Below are positions 25,221 to 34,176 of a DNA stretch of 51,454 bases, piece by piece. The notes under the pieces were generated by a model. That model searched no databases, was not told the origin of the DNA, and saw only the letters and a list, made by a program, of their open reading frames with translations. A program made the position numbers and the translations under genes. How positions within the stretch are numbered: position 1 is the first letter of the stretch; each line of letters begins with the position of its first letter. Source of the DNA: Pelagibacteraceae bacterium (lineage in GTDB: Bacteria > Pseudomonadota > Alphaproteobacteria > HIMB59). The DNA is taken from NCBI GenBank assembly GCA_008638215.1, contig VTPN01000005.1:1-51454 (forward strand), read 5' to 3'.

Positions 25221-26093
25221 ATGTCAGCTTTTATCTATAAGTCTTTGTCAGTTTTATTTTTCGTTCTCATGAGTGTTTGCATCAAAGCCACAGGAGATCA
25301 TATTCCATTATTTCAAGTTGTATTTTTTAGAAATTTTTTTGCTTTGATTCCACTTTTTTTTGTCATTTATTTTTTAAAACTTAAAGTCACTTCTATTAAT
25401 AGATATCCTTTGCATTTTGGTCGAGCCATCATTGGGATTACAGCAATGAGCTTATTTTTTATTTCAATTAGATATGTACCTTTGGTTGAAATGCAGACAA
25501 TTAGTTTTTCTTCAGTTTTTTTTATTTCAATTTTATCCGTTTTTTTTCTTGGAGAAAAAATAGGCTATAGAAGAATTATTGCTGTAATTTTTGGTTTCAT
25601 TGGAGTTGTTATTATTTTGAATCCAGGGTCGGCAATATTTTCTAATTATTCTTTTTTACCCCTCATAGCTAGTTTTTTTTTATCCATTGCTGTTATTTTT
25701 CTAAAAAAAATACTTCTGACTAATAATAATATTTTATCTGTTTGGGTTTTTACGGCTTTATGCACTGTGATTAGTTTATTTTTTTATAATGATAGTTGGA
25801 TATGGCCAGAAAACATCGATCTAATCTTTATGGTGGCGTCAGGTATTTTAGGTTTTGTTGCCCAAATCTGCCTTACTAAATCATTTCAAATGGCCGATGC
25901 CTCATTATTAGCTCCTCTTGATTTCTCATCGGTTATATGGTCATTCATAATTGGATACATATTTTTTCAAGAATTTATATCACTCAACGTATTATTTGGA
26001 GGAATGATTATAATGATGAGCGTTTCATATATTTTCTATCGAGAAAGGGTATTAAAAAAGCAAATTGTACTTGGTACAAATAAACAATTTTAA
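25221..26093 (+). CDS. EamA/DMT-family transporter
   Basis: A 290-residue protein of the drug/metabolite transporter superfamily with about ten helices arranged as two EamA repeats (residues about 5-135 and 145-275). Family features are VVFFRNFFALIPLFF in helix 2, the GEKIGYRRIIAVIFGFIGVV segment ending the first repeat, and a matching FFQEFISLNVLFGGMIIM near the end. Such proteins usually export metabolites such as amino acids, and the substrate is unknown. It ends in the shared TTAA with the VIT-family gene. Confidence 0.88.
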   Translation: MSAFIYKSLSVLFFVLMSVCIKATGDHIPLFQVVFFRNFFALIPLFFVIYFLKLKVTSINRYPLHFGRAIIGITAMSLFFISIRYVPLVEMQTISFSSVFFISILSVFFLGEKIGYRRIIAVIFGFIGVVIILNPGSAIFSNYSFLPLIASFFLSIAVIFLKKILLTNNNILSVWVFTALCTVISLFFYNDSWIWPENIDLIFMVASGILGFVAQICLTKSFQMADASLLAPLDFSSVIWSFIIGYIFFQEFISLNVLFGGMIIMMSVSYIFYRERVLKKQIVLGTNKQF

Positions 26094-26596
26094 GTTAGAA
26101 ATTTTGAAATAACTCTTTCTAAAAATATTCCTGCAAAAATAACTAGCCCTCCACCTAAATATACCTGCCAGAAACTGGTCATTAGTTTGCTTTTCATATA
26201 TTTCCATTTGATGACTGTTATCAAGGCAAGTTCAAAGATTGTGATTATAATTGCCAAATCTTTCGCTAAGGAAATATCATTGATTAAGAATGGAAGAGTA
26301 TGCAACATGCCACCAATAAAGGTAGCCACACCGGTTATGACTCCTCTAATTACGGGTGAACCCCTTCCTGTTAATTTACCATCGTCACTAATAGCTTCAG
26401 CTTGACCCATGCTTATGCCGGCACCTACAGAAACTAATGTTCCTGCCATAAAGGCAGTTTTAGCATCGCCTGATACCGCAAAACCAAATACGGGCGCCAA
26501 AGTTGAAATAGATCCATCCATAAAACCCAACAGTGAGGGCTGAACAATTTTAAGAAGGAACTGTTCATCTTTGTTCATTTTGGAATGTCTTGTCAT
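26090..26596 (-). CDS. VIT/CCC1-family membrane protein
   Basis: A 168-residue membrane protein with about five helices. The motif GFMDGSISTLAPVFGFAVSG and the following AGTLVSVGAGISMGQAEA match the VIT (vacuolar iron transporter) family, whose members move Fe2+ or Mn2+. It is shorter than eukaryotic VIT1 and lacks a ferritin-like erythrin domain. A metal-export or detoxification role is inferred from the family only. A second ATG at codon 6 or 7 is an alternative start. Confidence 0.8.
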   Translation of the reverse strand: MTRHSKMNKDEQFLLKIVQPSLLGFMDGSISTLAPVFGFAVSGDAKTAFMAGTLVSVGAGISMGQAEAISDDGKLTGRGSPVIRGVITGVATFIGGMLHTLPFLINDISLAKDLAIIITIFELALITVIKWKYMKSKLMTSFWQVYLGGGLVIFAGIFLERVISKFLT

Positions 26597-26673
26597 AATT
26601 ATAATTTATATTTAAATATTCTTATTAATAGATGCAATTAGACATTCTTTTGATTTTTTGATAATTAGATCGT

Positions 26674-27114
26674 ATGGAATTTTTACATACTATGATTAGA
26701 GTTAGTGATATCGACACCTCACTAGACTTTTATTGCAACAAATTAGGTTTAATTGAATTTTCAAGAAAAGATTATGAAAAGGGGAGATTTACGCTAATTT
26801 TTTTGTGTGCCCCTGAAGATAAAAATCTTGCTGATGAAAATAGAAAACCTTTAATTGAACTAACTTACAATTGGGATAAAGAGGAATATGCAGGAGGTAG
26901 AAACTTTGGCCATCTTGCATTTAGAGTAGACAATATTTATAAAATTTGTGAAAAACTTCAAGACAATGGGGTGGTTATCAATCGTCCACCTAGAGATGGC
27001 CATATGGCTTTTGTAAAATCTCCCGACGGAATATCAATCGAACTACTCCAAAAAGGGGACAATCTCGAACCAAAAGAACCTTGGTTAAGTATGGAAAATA
27101 CAGGAACTTGGTAG
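26674..27114 (+). CDS. gloA: Lactoylglutathione lyase (glyoxalase I)
   Basis: A 146-residue vicinal-oxygen-chelate enzyme that isomerises the methylglyoxal-glutathione hemithioacetal to S-lactoylglutathione. All four metal ligands can be seen in paired repeats: His5 in [12 protein letters not shown], Glu in LIELTYNW, His in FGHLAFRVD and Glu in SIELLQKGD. Length is typical. It is transcribed away from the VIT gene and converges with the DUF1476 gene with an 8-bp gap. Confidence 0.93.
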   Translation: MEFLHTMIRVSDIDTSLDFYCNKLGLIEFSRKDYEKGRFTLIFLCAPEDKNLADENRKPLIELTYNWDKEEYAGGRNFGHLAFRVDNIYKICEKLQDNGVVINRPPRDGHMAFVKSPDGISIELLQKGDNLEPKEPWLSMENTGTW

Positions 27115-27122
27115 TTAACTAT

Positions 27123-27404
27123 TTATATTTCAGATAATTTTTTTAAAAGGTCTTCTCTTGATAATGAGCCATTATGTTGAGAGATCACATCAAGGGATTT
27201 TCTTATGATGTCCTCGTCGCCTGGTTCTTCAAGATCAGAAAGTACTATTTCTTTTAATAGTTCTTGGTTGCCCTGCTGACCAATATGGTCGAGAATAAAC
27301 TCAGCAAATACTTTATTTCTTGAGTTTCTTTTATCAAACTCTGATTGCTCTTTCTGGCTTTGCTCAGCTTCAAAAGCTCTTTCTCTATCTTTAAATTTAT
27401 CCAT
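27123..27404 (-). CDS. DUF1476 protein, F1-ATPase inhibitor zeta-subunit family
   Basis: A 93-residue helical protein starting MDKFKDRERAFEAEQ, the hallmark of the DUF1476/zeta subunit found almost only in alphaproteobacteria. In Paracoccus the zeta subunit binds F1 and blocks ATP hydrolysis. This copy is somewhat shorter than the Paracoccus protein, so inhibitory activity is not assured. It lies 8 bp downstream of mmsA on the same strand and is probably co-transcribed with it. Confidence 0.85.
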   Translation of the reverse strand: MDKFKDRERAFEAEQSQKEQSEFDKRNSRNKVFAEFILDHIGQQGNQELLKEIVLSDLEEPGDEDIIRKSLDVISQHNGSLSREDLLKKLSEI

Positions 27405-27411
27405 ATGAATA

Positions 27412-28902
27412 TTATTTCATAGTTGGCATGTTAAGAGAAGCCCCTGCGACATCTTCCGGCCATCTTGAGGTAATTGTTTTTCTTTTTGTGTAAAAACTAA
27501 TTCCCTCTTCACCATGCATGCCATGCCCTCCAAAAATAGACCCTTTCCAACCACCGAAGCTATAAAAAGCCATTGGAACAGGGATGGGAACATTAATTCC
27601 AACCATACCAATTTGAACATCTTTCATAAAATTGCGAGCAAAAGTTCCGTTCGAAGTATAAATGGAAGTGCCGTTCCCAAATTCATGATTATTAATAATT
27701 TTTAAAGCATCATCAAAATGATTTAAATTAATAACTGATAAGACGGGTCCAAAAATTTCTTCTTTGTATATAGTCATATCTGTTGAAACATTGTTAAAAA
27801 TAGTTGGACCAACAAAGTTGCCATTTTCAAAACCTTGAAGATTTAGATTTCTTCCATCCATTTCTAATGTAGCTCCCTCTAATACTCCCTTTTCAATATA
27901 GCTTAAAACTTTTTGTTTATGTTCTTTGGTAATCAAAGGACCCATCTCGCTTTGCGGATCAAGAGATTCTCCAACTTTTATTTCAGATGCCTTTTCTTTG
28001 AGAAGTTCCATAAAAGGTTTTTGAATTCTTCCGATAGGAAGAGCAACGGATGTGGCCATACATCTTTCTCCAGCTGAACCAAAAGCGGCTCCAATCAAAC
28101 CATTAACAGCATCCTCTAAATTTGCATCTTCCATAATTAACATATGATTTTTTGCACCACCTAAAGCTTGGACACGTTTGTTATACTTAGCACATTCTGT
28201 ATAAATATATTTTGCTACTGGGGTTGATCCGACAAAACTAACTGAAGAAATATCAGGAGATTGGAGGATTTGATCTACAACACTCTTATCTCCATTAACA
28301 ATAGTAAAAACGTTTTCAGGTAATCCGGCTTCACTTAATAATTCTCCTAACTTTAATGAACATTGAGGAACTTTTTCAGAAGGTTTTAACATAAAGGCAT
28401 TACCGCATGCTATAGAGATAGGAAACATCCACATTGGAACCATTGCGGGAAAGTTAAAAGGAGTTATGCCAGCACAAATTCCTAAGGGCTGCTTGATGTC
28501 AAAAGAGTCAACATTTGTACCTACATTTACAGAGTGATTACCTTTGAGAAGGTGGGGAATGCCGCATGCGAAATCCACTACCTCTAATCCTCTTTGCAGA
28601 GAGCCTTTCGCATCAGAGAATACTTTGCCATGTTCTTCAGAGATAATACGAGCAATATCATCAAAGTTTTTTTCAATTAAACTTTTAAATTTAAATAAAA
28701 TAGAGCTTCGTTTTGTGATTGGAGTATTTGCCCAAGATACTTGAGCTATCTTCATTTTACCTAAGATTGTTTGAAATTCTTTTTCTGTTGTAATTGGGAT
28801 TTGAGCATATTCTTCACCGGTAGTAGGCTTATAAAGAGAGAGAGTATTTGAGGATTCACTATTGATTAATTTTCCATCGTAAAAATTACTAATTATTTTC
28901 AT
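27412..28902 (-). CDS. mmsA: Methylmalonate-semialdehyde dehydrogenase (CoA-acylating)
   Basis: A 496-residue aldehyde dehydrogenase. The motif GITPFNFPAMVPMWMFPISI is diagnostic of the CoA-dependent methylmalonate/malonate-semialdehyde subfamily. The nucleophile is Cys281 in GSAGERCMATS, and the NAD site VSFVGSTPVAK is at about 221-231. It turns methylmalonate semialdehyde into propionyl-CoA in valine breakdown, or malonate semialdehyde into acetyl-CoA. It is read toward the DUF1476 gene and diverges from the thiamine operon, whose riboswitch begins about 75 bp away. Confidence 0.93.
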   Translation of the reverse strand: MKIISNFYDGKLINSESSNTLSLYKPTTGEEYAQIPITTEKEFQTILGKMKIAQVSWANTPITKRSSILFKFKSLIEKNFDDIARIISEEHGKVFSDAKGSLQRGLEVVDFACGIPHLLKGNHSVNVGTNVDSFDIKQPLGICAGITPFNFPAMVPMWMFPISIACGNAFMLKPSEKVPQCSLKLGELLSEAGLPENVFTIVNGDKSVVDQILQSPDISSVSFVGSTPVAKYIYTECAKYNKRVQALGGAKNHMLIMEDANLEDAVNGLIGAAFGSAGERCMATSVALPIGRIQKPFMELLKEKASEIKVGESLDPQSEMGPLITKEHKQKVLSYIEKGVLEGATLEMDGRNLNLQGFENGNFVGPTIFNNVSTDMTIYKEEIFGPVLSVINLNHFDDALKIINNHEFGNGTSIYTSNGTFARNFMKDVQIGMVGINVPIPVPMAFYSFGGWKGSIFGGHGMHGEEGISFYTKRKTITSRWPEDVAGASLNMPTMK

Positions 28903-28977
28903 GGTTTCTCAAATTAACAATATTTTCTAATAAGTAAATATGTCTTTAAATAGATACATCTTCCTGTTATGTTCTAT

Positions 28978-29062
28978 TTAACAGGGGTGCTTATTTAAAA
29001 GCTGAGAAAGGATTTCCTTAACCCTAGAACCTGAACCGGATAATGCCGGCGTAGGAAGTTGA
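28978..29062 (+). promoter_or_regulatory. TPP (THI-box) riboswitch
   Basis: The conserved core is complete and in order: ACAGGGGTGC at 28981, CTGAGA at 29002-29007, AACCTGA at 29028-29034, GGATAATGCC at 29038-29047 and GCGTAGG at 29049-29055. TTAAC (28978-28982) pairs with GTTGA (29058-29062) as the closing P1 stem. It binds thiamine diphosphate and would shut off the thiBPQ genes when thiamine is ample. AGGAA at 29053-29057 can pair instead with TTCCT at 29064-29068, a possible switching hairpin. Confidence 0.96.
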
Positions 29063-29093
29063 TTTCCTTACCACTGCGCAATCTTGGTTCTTT

Positions 29094-29111
29094 GTTAATG
29101 AAAGGATTAAC
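29094..29111 (+). promoter_or_regulatory. Hairpin presenting the thiB ribosome-binding site
   Basis: GTTAAT (29094-29099) and ATTAAC (29106-29111) form a perfect 6-bp stem around GAAAGG, which is the Shine-Dalgarno-like sequence of thiB, one base before the start codon at 29113. The arrangement suggests that TPP controls translation initiation, though no direct pairing between this element and the aptamer is obvious. Confidence 0.4.
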
Positions 29112-29112
29112 G

Positions 29113-30087
29113 ATGAACTTAAAATTATTGTCAATTATACTTTTTCTCCCCATCCAAGTTTTAGCAAAAGAGGAATTAAAAGTTCTTACTTATGGATCAT
29201 TCGTCTCCGATTGGGGGCCAGGGCCCAACATAGAAAAAGAATTCGAGTCTATTTGCAATTGTAACTTAATTTGGAATACGGCAGAGTCTTCCGGGGCTCT
29301 TTTATCAAGAATTAAACTTACAAAAAACAATGAAGGTTATGATATTCTTTTAGGATTAGATGACTCTTTAATAAAAGAAGCTGAAGAAAATGATTTATTT
29401 TTAGAGCATAAAATTAAAGAATTTAACCTAGATATAGATTGGGATAATAAATTTTTTACACCATTTGATTATGGTTATTTTAGTTTTATCTATGATCAAA
29501 CAAAGCTTTCCTCACCACCTCAATCTTTTGATGAATTAGCATCTAGAAATGACATTTCCTTAATAATAATGGATCCCAGATATTCAACTCCTGGTTTGGG
29601 ATTAGCTAAATGGATTAATCAAATATACCAAGAAGACACTGTTGAATATTGGAAAAGTTTACAAGATCAAATTGTTATTACTTCTAAAAGTTGGTCTGAT
29701 GGATATGGATTATTTTTAGAGGGAGAGAGTGATGTTGTTTTGAGTTATACTACTTCACCAGCATATCATTCATTAATTGAAGATAATTCAAATTATCAAG
29801 CATTAAACATGATTGAGGGTCATGCTATTCAAATTGAAGTAATGGGTATTTTAAAAAATGCAAATAACATTGAATTAGCAAGAAATTTTTTGGAATTTTC
29901 ACTATCAGAAAATTTCCAACAATATATTCCGCAAGGTAATTGGATGTATCCAGTTATTGATCTTCAAAATTCTCAAAGTGATTTCTATAGCGCAGCACCA
30001 AAACCTAAGTCCTTAGAACAAATATTTCCTTCTTTTTCTGAAAAAGAAAGCTGGATTTTAAATTGGGCAGCTTCGTTGAATGAATAA
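29113..30087 (+). CDS. thiB: Thiamine ABC transporter, periplasmic binding protein
   Basis: A 324-residue periplasmic protein that captures thiamine or its phosphates. The signal peptide is short (LKLLSIILFLPIQVLAKE, cleavage near LAK). The mature protein starts LKVLTYGSFVSDWGPGPNIE and has CNCNLIW, both as in E. coli ThiB. I chose the ATG at 29113 because it follows AAAGGA and gives the signal peptide directly; upstream in-frame starts at 29059 and 29098 would run into the riboswitch region. It overlaps thiP by 8 bp. Confidence 0.93.
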   Translation: MNLKLLSIILFLPIQVLAKEELKVLTYGSFVSDWGPGPNIEKEFESICNCNLIWNTAESSGALLSRIKLTKNNEGYDILLGLDDSLIKEAEENDLFLEHKIKEFNLDIDWDNKFFTPFDYGYFSFIYDQTKLSSPPQSFDELASRNDISLIIMDPRYSTPGLGLAKWINQIYQEDTVEYWKSLQDQIVITSKSWSDGYGLFLEGESDVVLSYTTSPAYHSLIEDNSNYQALNMIEGHAIQIEVMGILKNANNIELARNFLEFSLSENFQQYIPQGNWMYPVIDLQNSQSDFYSAAPKPKSLEQIFPSFSEKESWILNWAASLNE

Positions 30088-31648
30088 ATTTATTAGATAT
30101 ATGGAAGCCTACTCAATTAGGCTTCCCTATATCTTATATATAGGTACTTTTTTTTTTATTTTTATAAGTGGAATTTTTTTTTTCATTCAAGCACCAGATA
30201 ATTTTAATTTTATTATTTTAAATTATTCAAATGCAATTTTTTTTACTTTTTTACAGGCTATCGTAGCTACATTTTTTTCTTCACTTTTAGGCTTTATTTT
30301 TAGTTTGATTTTATATCTTTCTGGGAAGAGTCAGAGATTAATCTCTGCTTTTTTAAATTTTTGTTTTATATTGCCTGTAATTTTTGTCTCTTTTGGAGTT
30401 ATTTTTTTTTATAGTTCTAATGGTGTTTTAAGCAGGCTTTTTAGTCTTCTTTCCTTAGATTATGAATTAAAAATTTTTTCATTTATTGGAATTATTTATG
30501 TAACTTCATATTTTAATATAGCTTTTAACGCTAATTTCTTTTTTCGAAAGTTGGTTAACTTACCTGAGAATTATATAAAACTGTTAAAATCAAATGATAT
30601 TCCTTTTTTAACGGCTGTGAGGTTACAAATTAGAAAGTACCTATTTCAAGGTTATCGGTCTATATTAATTCTCACAATAATTTTTTGTGCAAGTAATTTT
30701 ACTATACTTTATTTACTATCAGGTTCGCCCCACCTAGTGACTATTGAACTTTCAATCTATCAATCAATTATTTTTAACGCTGACTTATATTCAGGAATAA
30801 CACTAGGTATAATTCAATTAATTTTAATGTTAGTTTTAGCGAGTTTGATTATGTTTAATCAAAATTATGATCAATCTTTAAATTTCAGCAAATCCTGTAT
30901 GAGGATTTTTTCCAAAAGTAGTTTTATCTCAATTGGATTTTATTTGATTCTTTTCTATTTTCTAATCCCTTTTCTTATTTTAATAAAAGGCTTATTTAAC
31001 TTTAATTTACAATTAGTCTTATCACCAAGTTTTATTAATAGTATTTTTAATAGTTTTATGATTTCTTTTGTATCAGTCTCTTTTGCAGTCTCAATTTCAC
31101 TTTCTACGTTATTTATTTATAGGTCTTTCCTGGAACGAAATAGTAGATTGCATAAATTAATTTTTATTTCTATAACAATACTTCTTTTTATTCCTTCCCT
31201 TAGTCTTTCTTCAATTATTTTTTATTTGAATTTTAATTTAAATTTCATTTTATCAAATTTTTTTATTGTTTCTTTAATCAATAGCTTTTTTATTACTCCT
31301 ATCGTTTTTGTATTTTTATCTAGCAAGTTTATTCATAATTATTTTTATGAATATAAGCATTGTGTTTTATTAAATATTTCACCAATGATAAGAATATTTA
31401 AAATTGATATTCCAAAAATTAAAAATGAATTAATTTTAATAATCTCAGCTATCTTTGTTTTGAGTTTGGGCGACTTAACTTCTGTAACTATATTTAATGA
31501 TAGTTCTTTTCGAACTATCCCTCTATTTATCTCCCAGCTATATAATAATTATAAATATGATGATGCCTTTTTTATATTATCATTATTTATAATTTTTCTT
31601 TTTTTTGTCATGTACATGCCCAGTAGGTTATTAAAAATAAATGCTTAA
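30080..31648 (+). CDS. thiP: Thiamine ABC transporter, permease
   Basis: A 522-residue membrane protein with about twelve helices in two homologous halves, the usual form of ThiP. Each half carries a permease coupling-type segment: LPENYIKLLKSNDIPFLTAV in the first, and a more divergent region before ILIISAIFVLSLGDLTSVTIF in the second. The sequence is very rich in Phe, Ile and Leu and its DNA is T-rich even for this genome. Overlaps of 8 bp on both sides bind it to thiB and thiQ. Confidence 0.9.
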   Translation: MNKFIRYMEAYSIRLPYILYIGTFFFIFISGIFFFIQAPDNFNFIILNYSNAIFFTFLQAIVATFFSSLLGFIFSLILYLSGKSQRLISAFLNFCFILPVIFVSFGVIFFYSSNGVLSRLFSLLSLDYELKIFSFIGIIYVTSYFNIAFNANFFFRKLVNLPENYIKLLKSNDIPFLTAVRLQIRKYLFQGYRSILILTIIFCASNFTILYLLSGSPHLVTIELSIYQSIIFNADLYSGITLGIIQLILMLVLASLIMFNQNYDQSLNFSKSCMRIFSKSSFISIGFYLILFYFLIPFLILIKGLFNFNLQLVLSPSFINSIFNSFMISFVSVSFAVSISLSTLFIYRSFLERNSRLHKLIFISITILLFIPSLSLSSIIFYLNFNLNFILSNFFIVSLINSFFITPIVFVFLSSKFIHNYFYEYKHCVLLNISPMIRIFKIDIPKIKNELILIISAIFVLSLGDLTSVTIFNDSSFRTIPLFISQLYNNYKYDDAFFILSLFIIFLFFVMYMPSRLLKINA

Positions 31649-32336
31649 ACTTAATAATCTTTCTTGTTCATTCGACTCTTTTAATACTAATTTTAATATA
31701 GAAATTGCCCATACCGGTATAATAGGAGTAGTAGGTAGAAGTGGATCGGGAAAATCTACTTTATTAAACTTGATCGCTGGATTTATTAAACCTCAATCAG
31801 GAGAAATATTTTACCAAAACTCATTTTTAAATGATTTAGAACCCTCACAAAGAGATCTATCCATTTTATTTCAAAATTATAATAATTTTGATCATTTAAA
31901 TGTTTTTGAGAATGTTATTTTAGGTATTGATCCTCAAATGAAAAAAACACCTAGTAACTATAAAATAACTAGGGATATTTTAAAAAAACTCTCACTTGAT
32001 ATTGATATAGACACTCCAGTAAATTTACTTTCTGGCGGTGAACAACAACGAGTTTCTATCGCAAGATGTTTGATCAGAAATAAATCAATGCTATTGCTAG
32101 ATGAACCTTTTAATTCACTAGATCCCGGTCTTAGAAGAGGTCTTTACGAAGATGTCTTAATGATGACAAAAAAAACACCTAATTTACTTACATTAATAAG
32201 TAGTCACTTAATTGATGAGCTAAGAAAAATAACGAATGCATTTATTTTTTTACATCAAGGAAAAATAATAGGTAATAAGATTTTATCTTTTAAGGAGTTA
32301 TCCACTAATAAATTTTTTAATGAATATTTGAAATAA
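31641..32336 (+). CDS. thiQ: Thiamine ABC transporter, ATP-binding protein
   Basis: A 231-residue ABC ATPase. Walker A is GRSGSGKST near residue 33, the Q-loop is in LFQNYNNFDHL, the signature motif is LLSGGEQQRVSIARCL, and Walker B is MLLLDEPFNSLD with a following switch His in SSHLIDEL. It powers ThiBP uptake of thiamine at the inner membrane. Its 3' end overlaps the convergent kinase gene by 20 bp. Confidence 0.93.
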   Translation: MLKLNNLSCSFDSFNTNFNIEIAHTGIIGVVGRSGSGKSTLLNLIAGFIKPQSGEIFYQNSFLNDLEPSQRDLSILFQNYNNFDHLNVFENVILGIDPQMKKTPSNYKITRDILKKLSLDIDIDTPVNLLSGGEQQRVSIARCLIRNKSMLLLDEPFNSLDPGLRRGLYEDVLMMTKKTPNLLTLISSHLIDELRKITNAFIFLHQGKIIGNKILSFKELSTNKFFNEYLK

Positions 32337-33072
32337 ATTTATCAACTTCTAATTCTAGCTTTTTCACTTTTTTATCATTTCTTCCGGACACTATTGTGAG
32401 ATATAAATAATCTAAAAGATGACATATTGGTAAATAATGAAATATTTCTTTGACAGATATTTTTGAATAAATCGAAAGTTTGTGTACTTGTTTTTCATTT
32501 AATTTTTCTAAATAAGCAAACATTGCAAGATCATAACCTCGAGAAGATAATACACAATAGTCCCAATCTAAAAAAAAAATCTTATTTTTTTTTAAATATA
32601 TATTTTTTAAATGTAAGTCTCCATGACAAACAAAATCTTGAGGATAAGTTTTTAGATATTTTTTTAATTGGTGAATTTTTTGATTAATTTTATAATACTT
32701 AGGATTATGGTAGATGTAAGAATAGATTTCATTTAATAAACTTTCTTTTACAATTCTTTTATCTATAGAATTAATTTTTCTAGTTTGAGCAAGAAAAATC
32801 TTTAACAATTTTTCATCATTAAATAATTTTTTTATAGTTAATTGATGATCGGAATTTAATTCATCAATTTCAATAATATTTTTTGAAATAACTTTATGCC
32901 TAGGGCTTAAATTTAGTTTATATGTCTGATCATAAATTTTTCTAAAGTCTGATAATTTTCTTCTATGATAACTGGCAAAAGATAATTGATTATAAATCTT
33001 ATAAACTTTTTGATTAGTCAAAATTTTATATACTGAAGAAAACCCTTCATTTTGACCTTTAAGTGTTATCAT
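32317..33072 (-). CDS. Small APH/choline-kinase-fold phosphotransferase, possible thiamine kinase
   Basis: A 251-residue aminoglycoside-phosphotransferase-fold kinase. The catalytic loop CHGDLHLKNIYL (HGDxxxxN) and the metal-binding FFLDWDYC are clear. The N-terminal lobe starts NEGFSSVYKI with a lysine in KVYKIY as the likely ATP-anchoring residue. The wording resembles E. coli ThiK (YcfN). Its tail-to-tail overlap with thiBPQ makes thiamine phosphorylation after uptake a reasonable guess. Choline or another small alcohol is an alternative. Function is not proven by sequence. Confidence 0.65.
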   Translation of the reverse strand: MITLKGQNEGFSSVYKILTNQKVYKIYNQLSFASYHRRKLSDFRKIYDQTYKLNLSPRHKVISKNIIEIDELNSDHQLTIKKLFNDEKLLKIFLAQTRKINSIDKRIVKESLLNEIYSYIYHNPKYYKINQKIHQLKKYLKTYPQDFVCHGDLHLKNIYLKKNKIFFLDWDYCVLSSRGYDLAMFAYLEKLNEKQVHKLSIYSKISVKEIFHYLPICHLLDYLYLTIVSGRNDKKVKKLELEVDKFISNIH

Positions 33073-33244
33073 TTGATTGAATTACCTAGCTAATTTGTGA
33101 TTGTTTTTCATAAAAATACATATATTACTCTATCTGTACTATTTAAGGCTAATTATATTTGAATTAATAAATTTTGTTTCCCAAAAAAACTTAGTTTGAC
33201 GATTTGAAGTTGATTAACCTTATTATTTAAGAAAGGTAATACGA

Positions 33245-33448
33245 ATGACTACTGGAACAGTGAAATGGTTTAACCCAAAAAAAGGTTTTGGGTTTATTGC
33301 CCCTGATGGCGGAGATAAAGATATCTTTGTTCACATTACAGCTGTTCAACAAGCAGGTTTAGACCGCCTTGATGAAGGTGACAAAGTCGAATTTGAAATT
33401 GTTGAAGACAAAGGCAAATCCAAAGCTGATCAACTAAAAAAAATCTAG
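33245..33448 (+). CDS. Cold-shock protein, CspA family
   Basis: A 67-residue single OB-fold nucleic-acid-binding protein. The RNA-binding motifs RNP1 (KGFGFI, residues 14-19) and RNP2 (DIFVHI) are intact, after the usual [10 protein letters not shown]. It acts as an RNA chaperone. The 172-bp upstream region is AT-rich and should hold its promoter and leader; I found no confident promoter there. The start follows GAAAGGTAATACG. Its stop interlocks with the DjlA-like gene in CTAG. Confidence 0.95.
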   Translation: MTTGTVKWFNPKKGFGFIAPDGGDKDIFVHITAVQQAGLDRLDEGDKVEFEIVEDKGKSKADQLKKI

Positions 33449-34176
33449 TTGATCTTATGCAAACTTTTTATTTTATCGTAGGCTTGATTTATCTCGGATA
33501 GTCTGTCTTCAGATTTAATGATCAATTCTTGAGGTACACCCTGAGATCTTAATTGATCGGGGTGTAACTCTTTACTTAATTGTATCCACTTCTTTCGAAT
33601 TTCTTCATTACTAGCTTCTTTATTAATTCCAAGAATTTTATATGGATTAGTTTGTTTATCCAGCCACAAAGATTGTATGCTTTCATACTGATTTCTTTGT
33701 AATCCAAAATATTTAGCACAACCCTCAATAAACTGAATTTCTGATCTACTGATCTCTCCATCCGCTTCTGCGATATAAAATAAAAGATTAATAATTTGTT
33801 CTAAAACCTGAGTTTGGTTTCTAAAAATCATTCCTAGTTGTTGAGCATATTGATGATAGTCGTCAGATGATTTTTTTGCCTCATTAAATATTTTTCCCAC
33901 ATCGCTTTGAAAATTAGGTGGAATCTGAAATTTTTCTTTAAATGCTAAAACTTCATCTGAAGTAACTTGACCATCTGCTTTCGCTAGTTTTGCAGCAAGA
34001 ATAATAACGCCAACTGTAATGACTTCTTGTGTTGACTGAGCTGTTCCTTGAAAACTACTCGATTGACCTCTGATTTTGTCAACACTATGACCAGCAATAA
34101 CTCCCAAAAGCGCACCGATAGGTCCACCTAGAGCAAATCCAAAGGTTCCCGCTAGTAATTTCCCCCAAATGCTCAT
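33445..34176 (-). CDS. DjlA-like protein: TerB domain plus DnaJ domain
   Basis: A 243-residue co-chaperone-like protein. Residues 7-30 are a glycine-rich hydrophobic segment ([20 protein letters not shown]) that could insert in the membrane. About 50-165 form a TerB-like helical domain with two acidic KADG/EADGE motifs. About 177-240 form a J domain with HPD at 205-207, needed to stimulate DnaK. The arrangement matches DjlA. It overlaps the upstream GST gene by 4 bp. Confidence 0.88.
   Translation of the reverse strand: MSIWGKLLAGTFGFALGGPIGALLGVIAGHSVDKIRGQSSSFQGTAQSTQEVITVGVIILAAKLAKADGQVTSDEVLAFKEKFQIPPNFQSDVGKIFNEAKKSSDDYHQYAQQLGMIFRNQTQVLEQIINLLFYIAEADGEISRSEIQFIEGCAKYFGLQRNQYESIQSLWLDKQTNPYKILGINKEASNEEIRKKWIQLSKELHPDQLRSQGVPQELIIKSEDRLSEINQAYDKIKSLHKIN

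Noticed and set aside
33196-33226. A sigma70 promoter (TTGACG with TATTAT) just before cspA
   Set aside because: The spacing is 19 bp and the start site would fall at the ribosome-binding site, leaving almost no leader; too weak to call.
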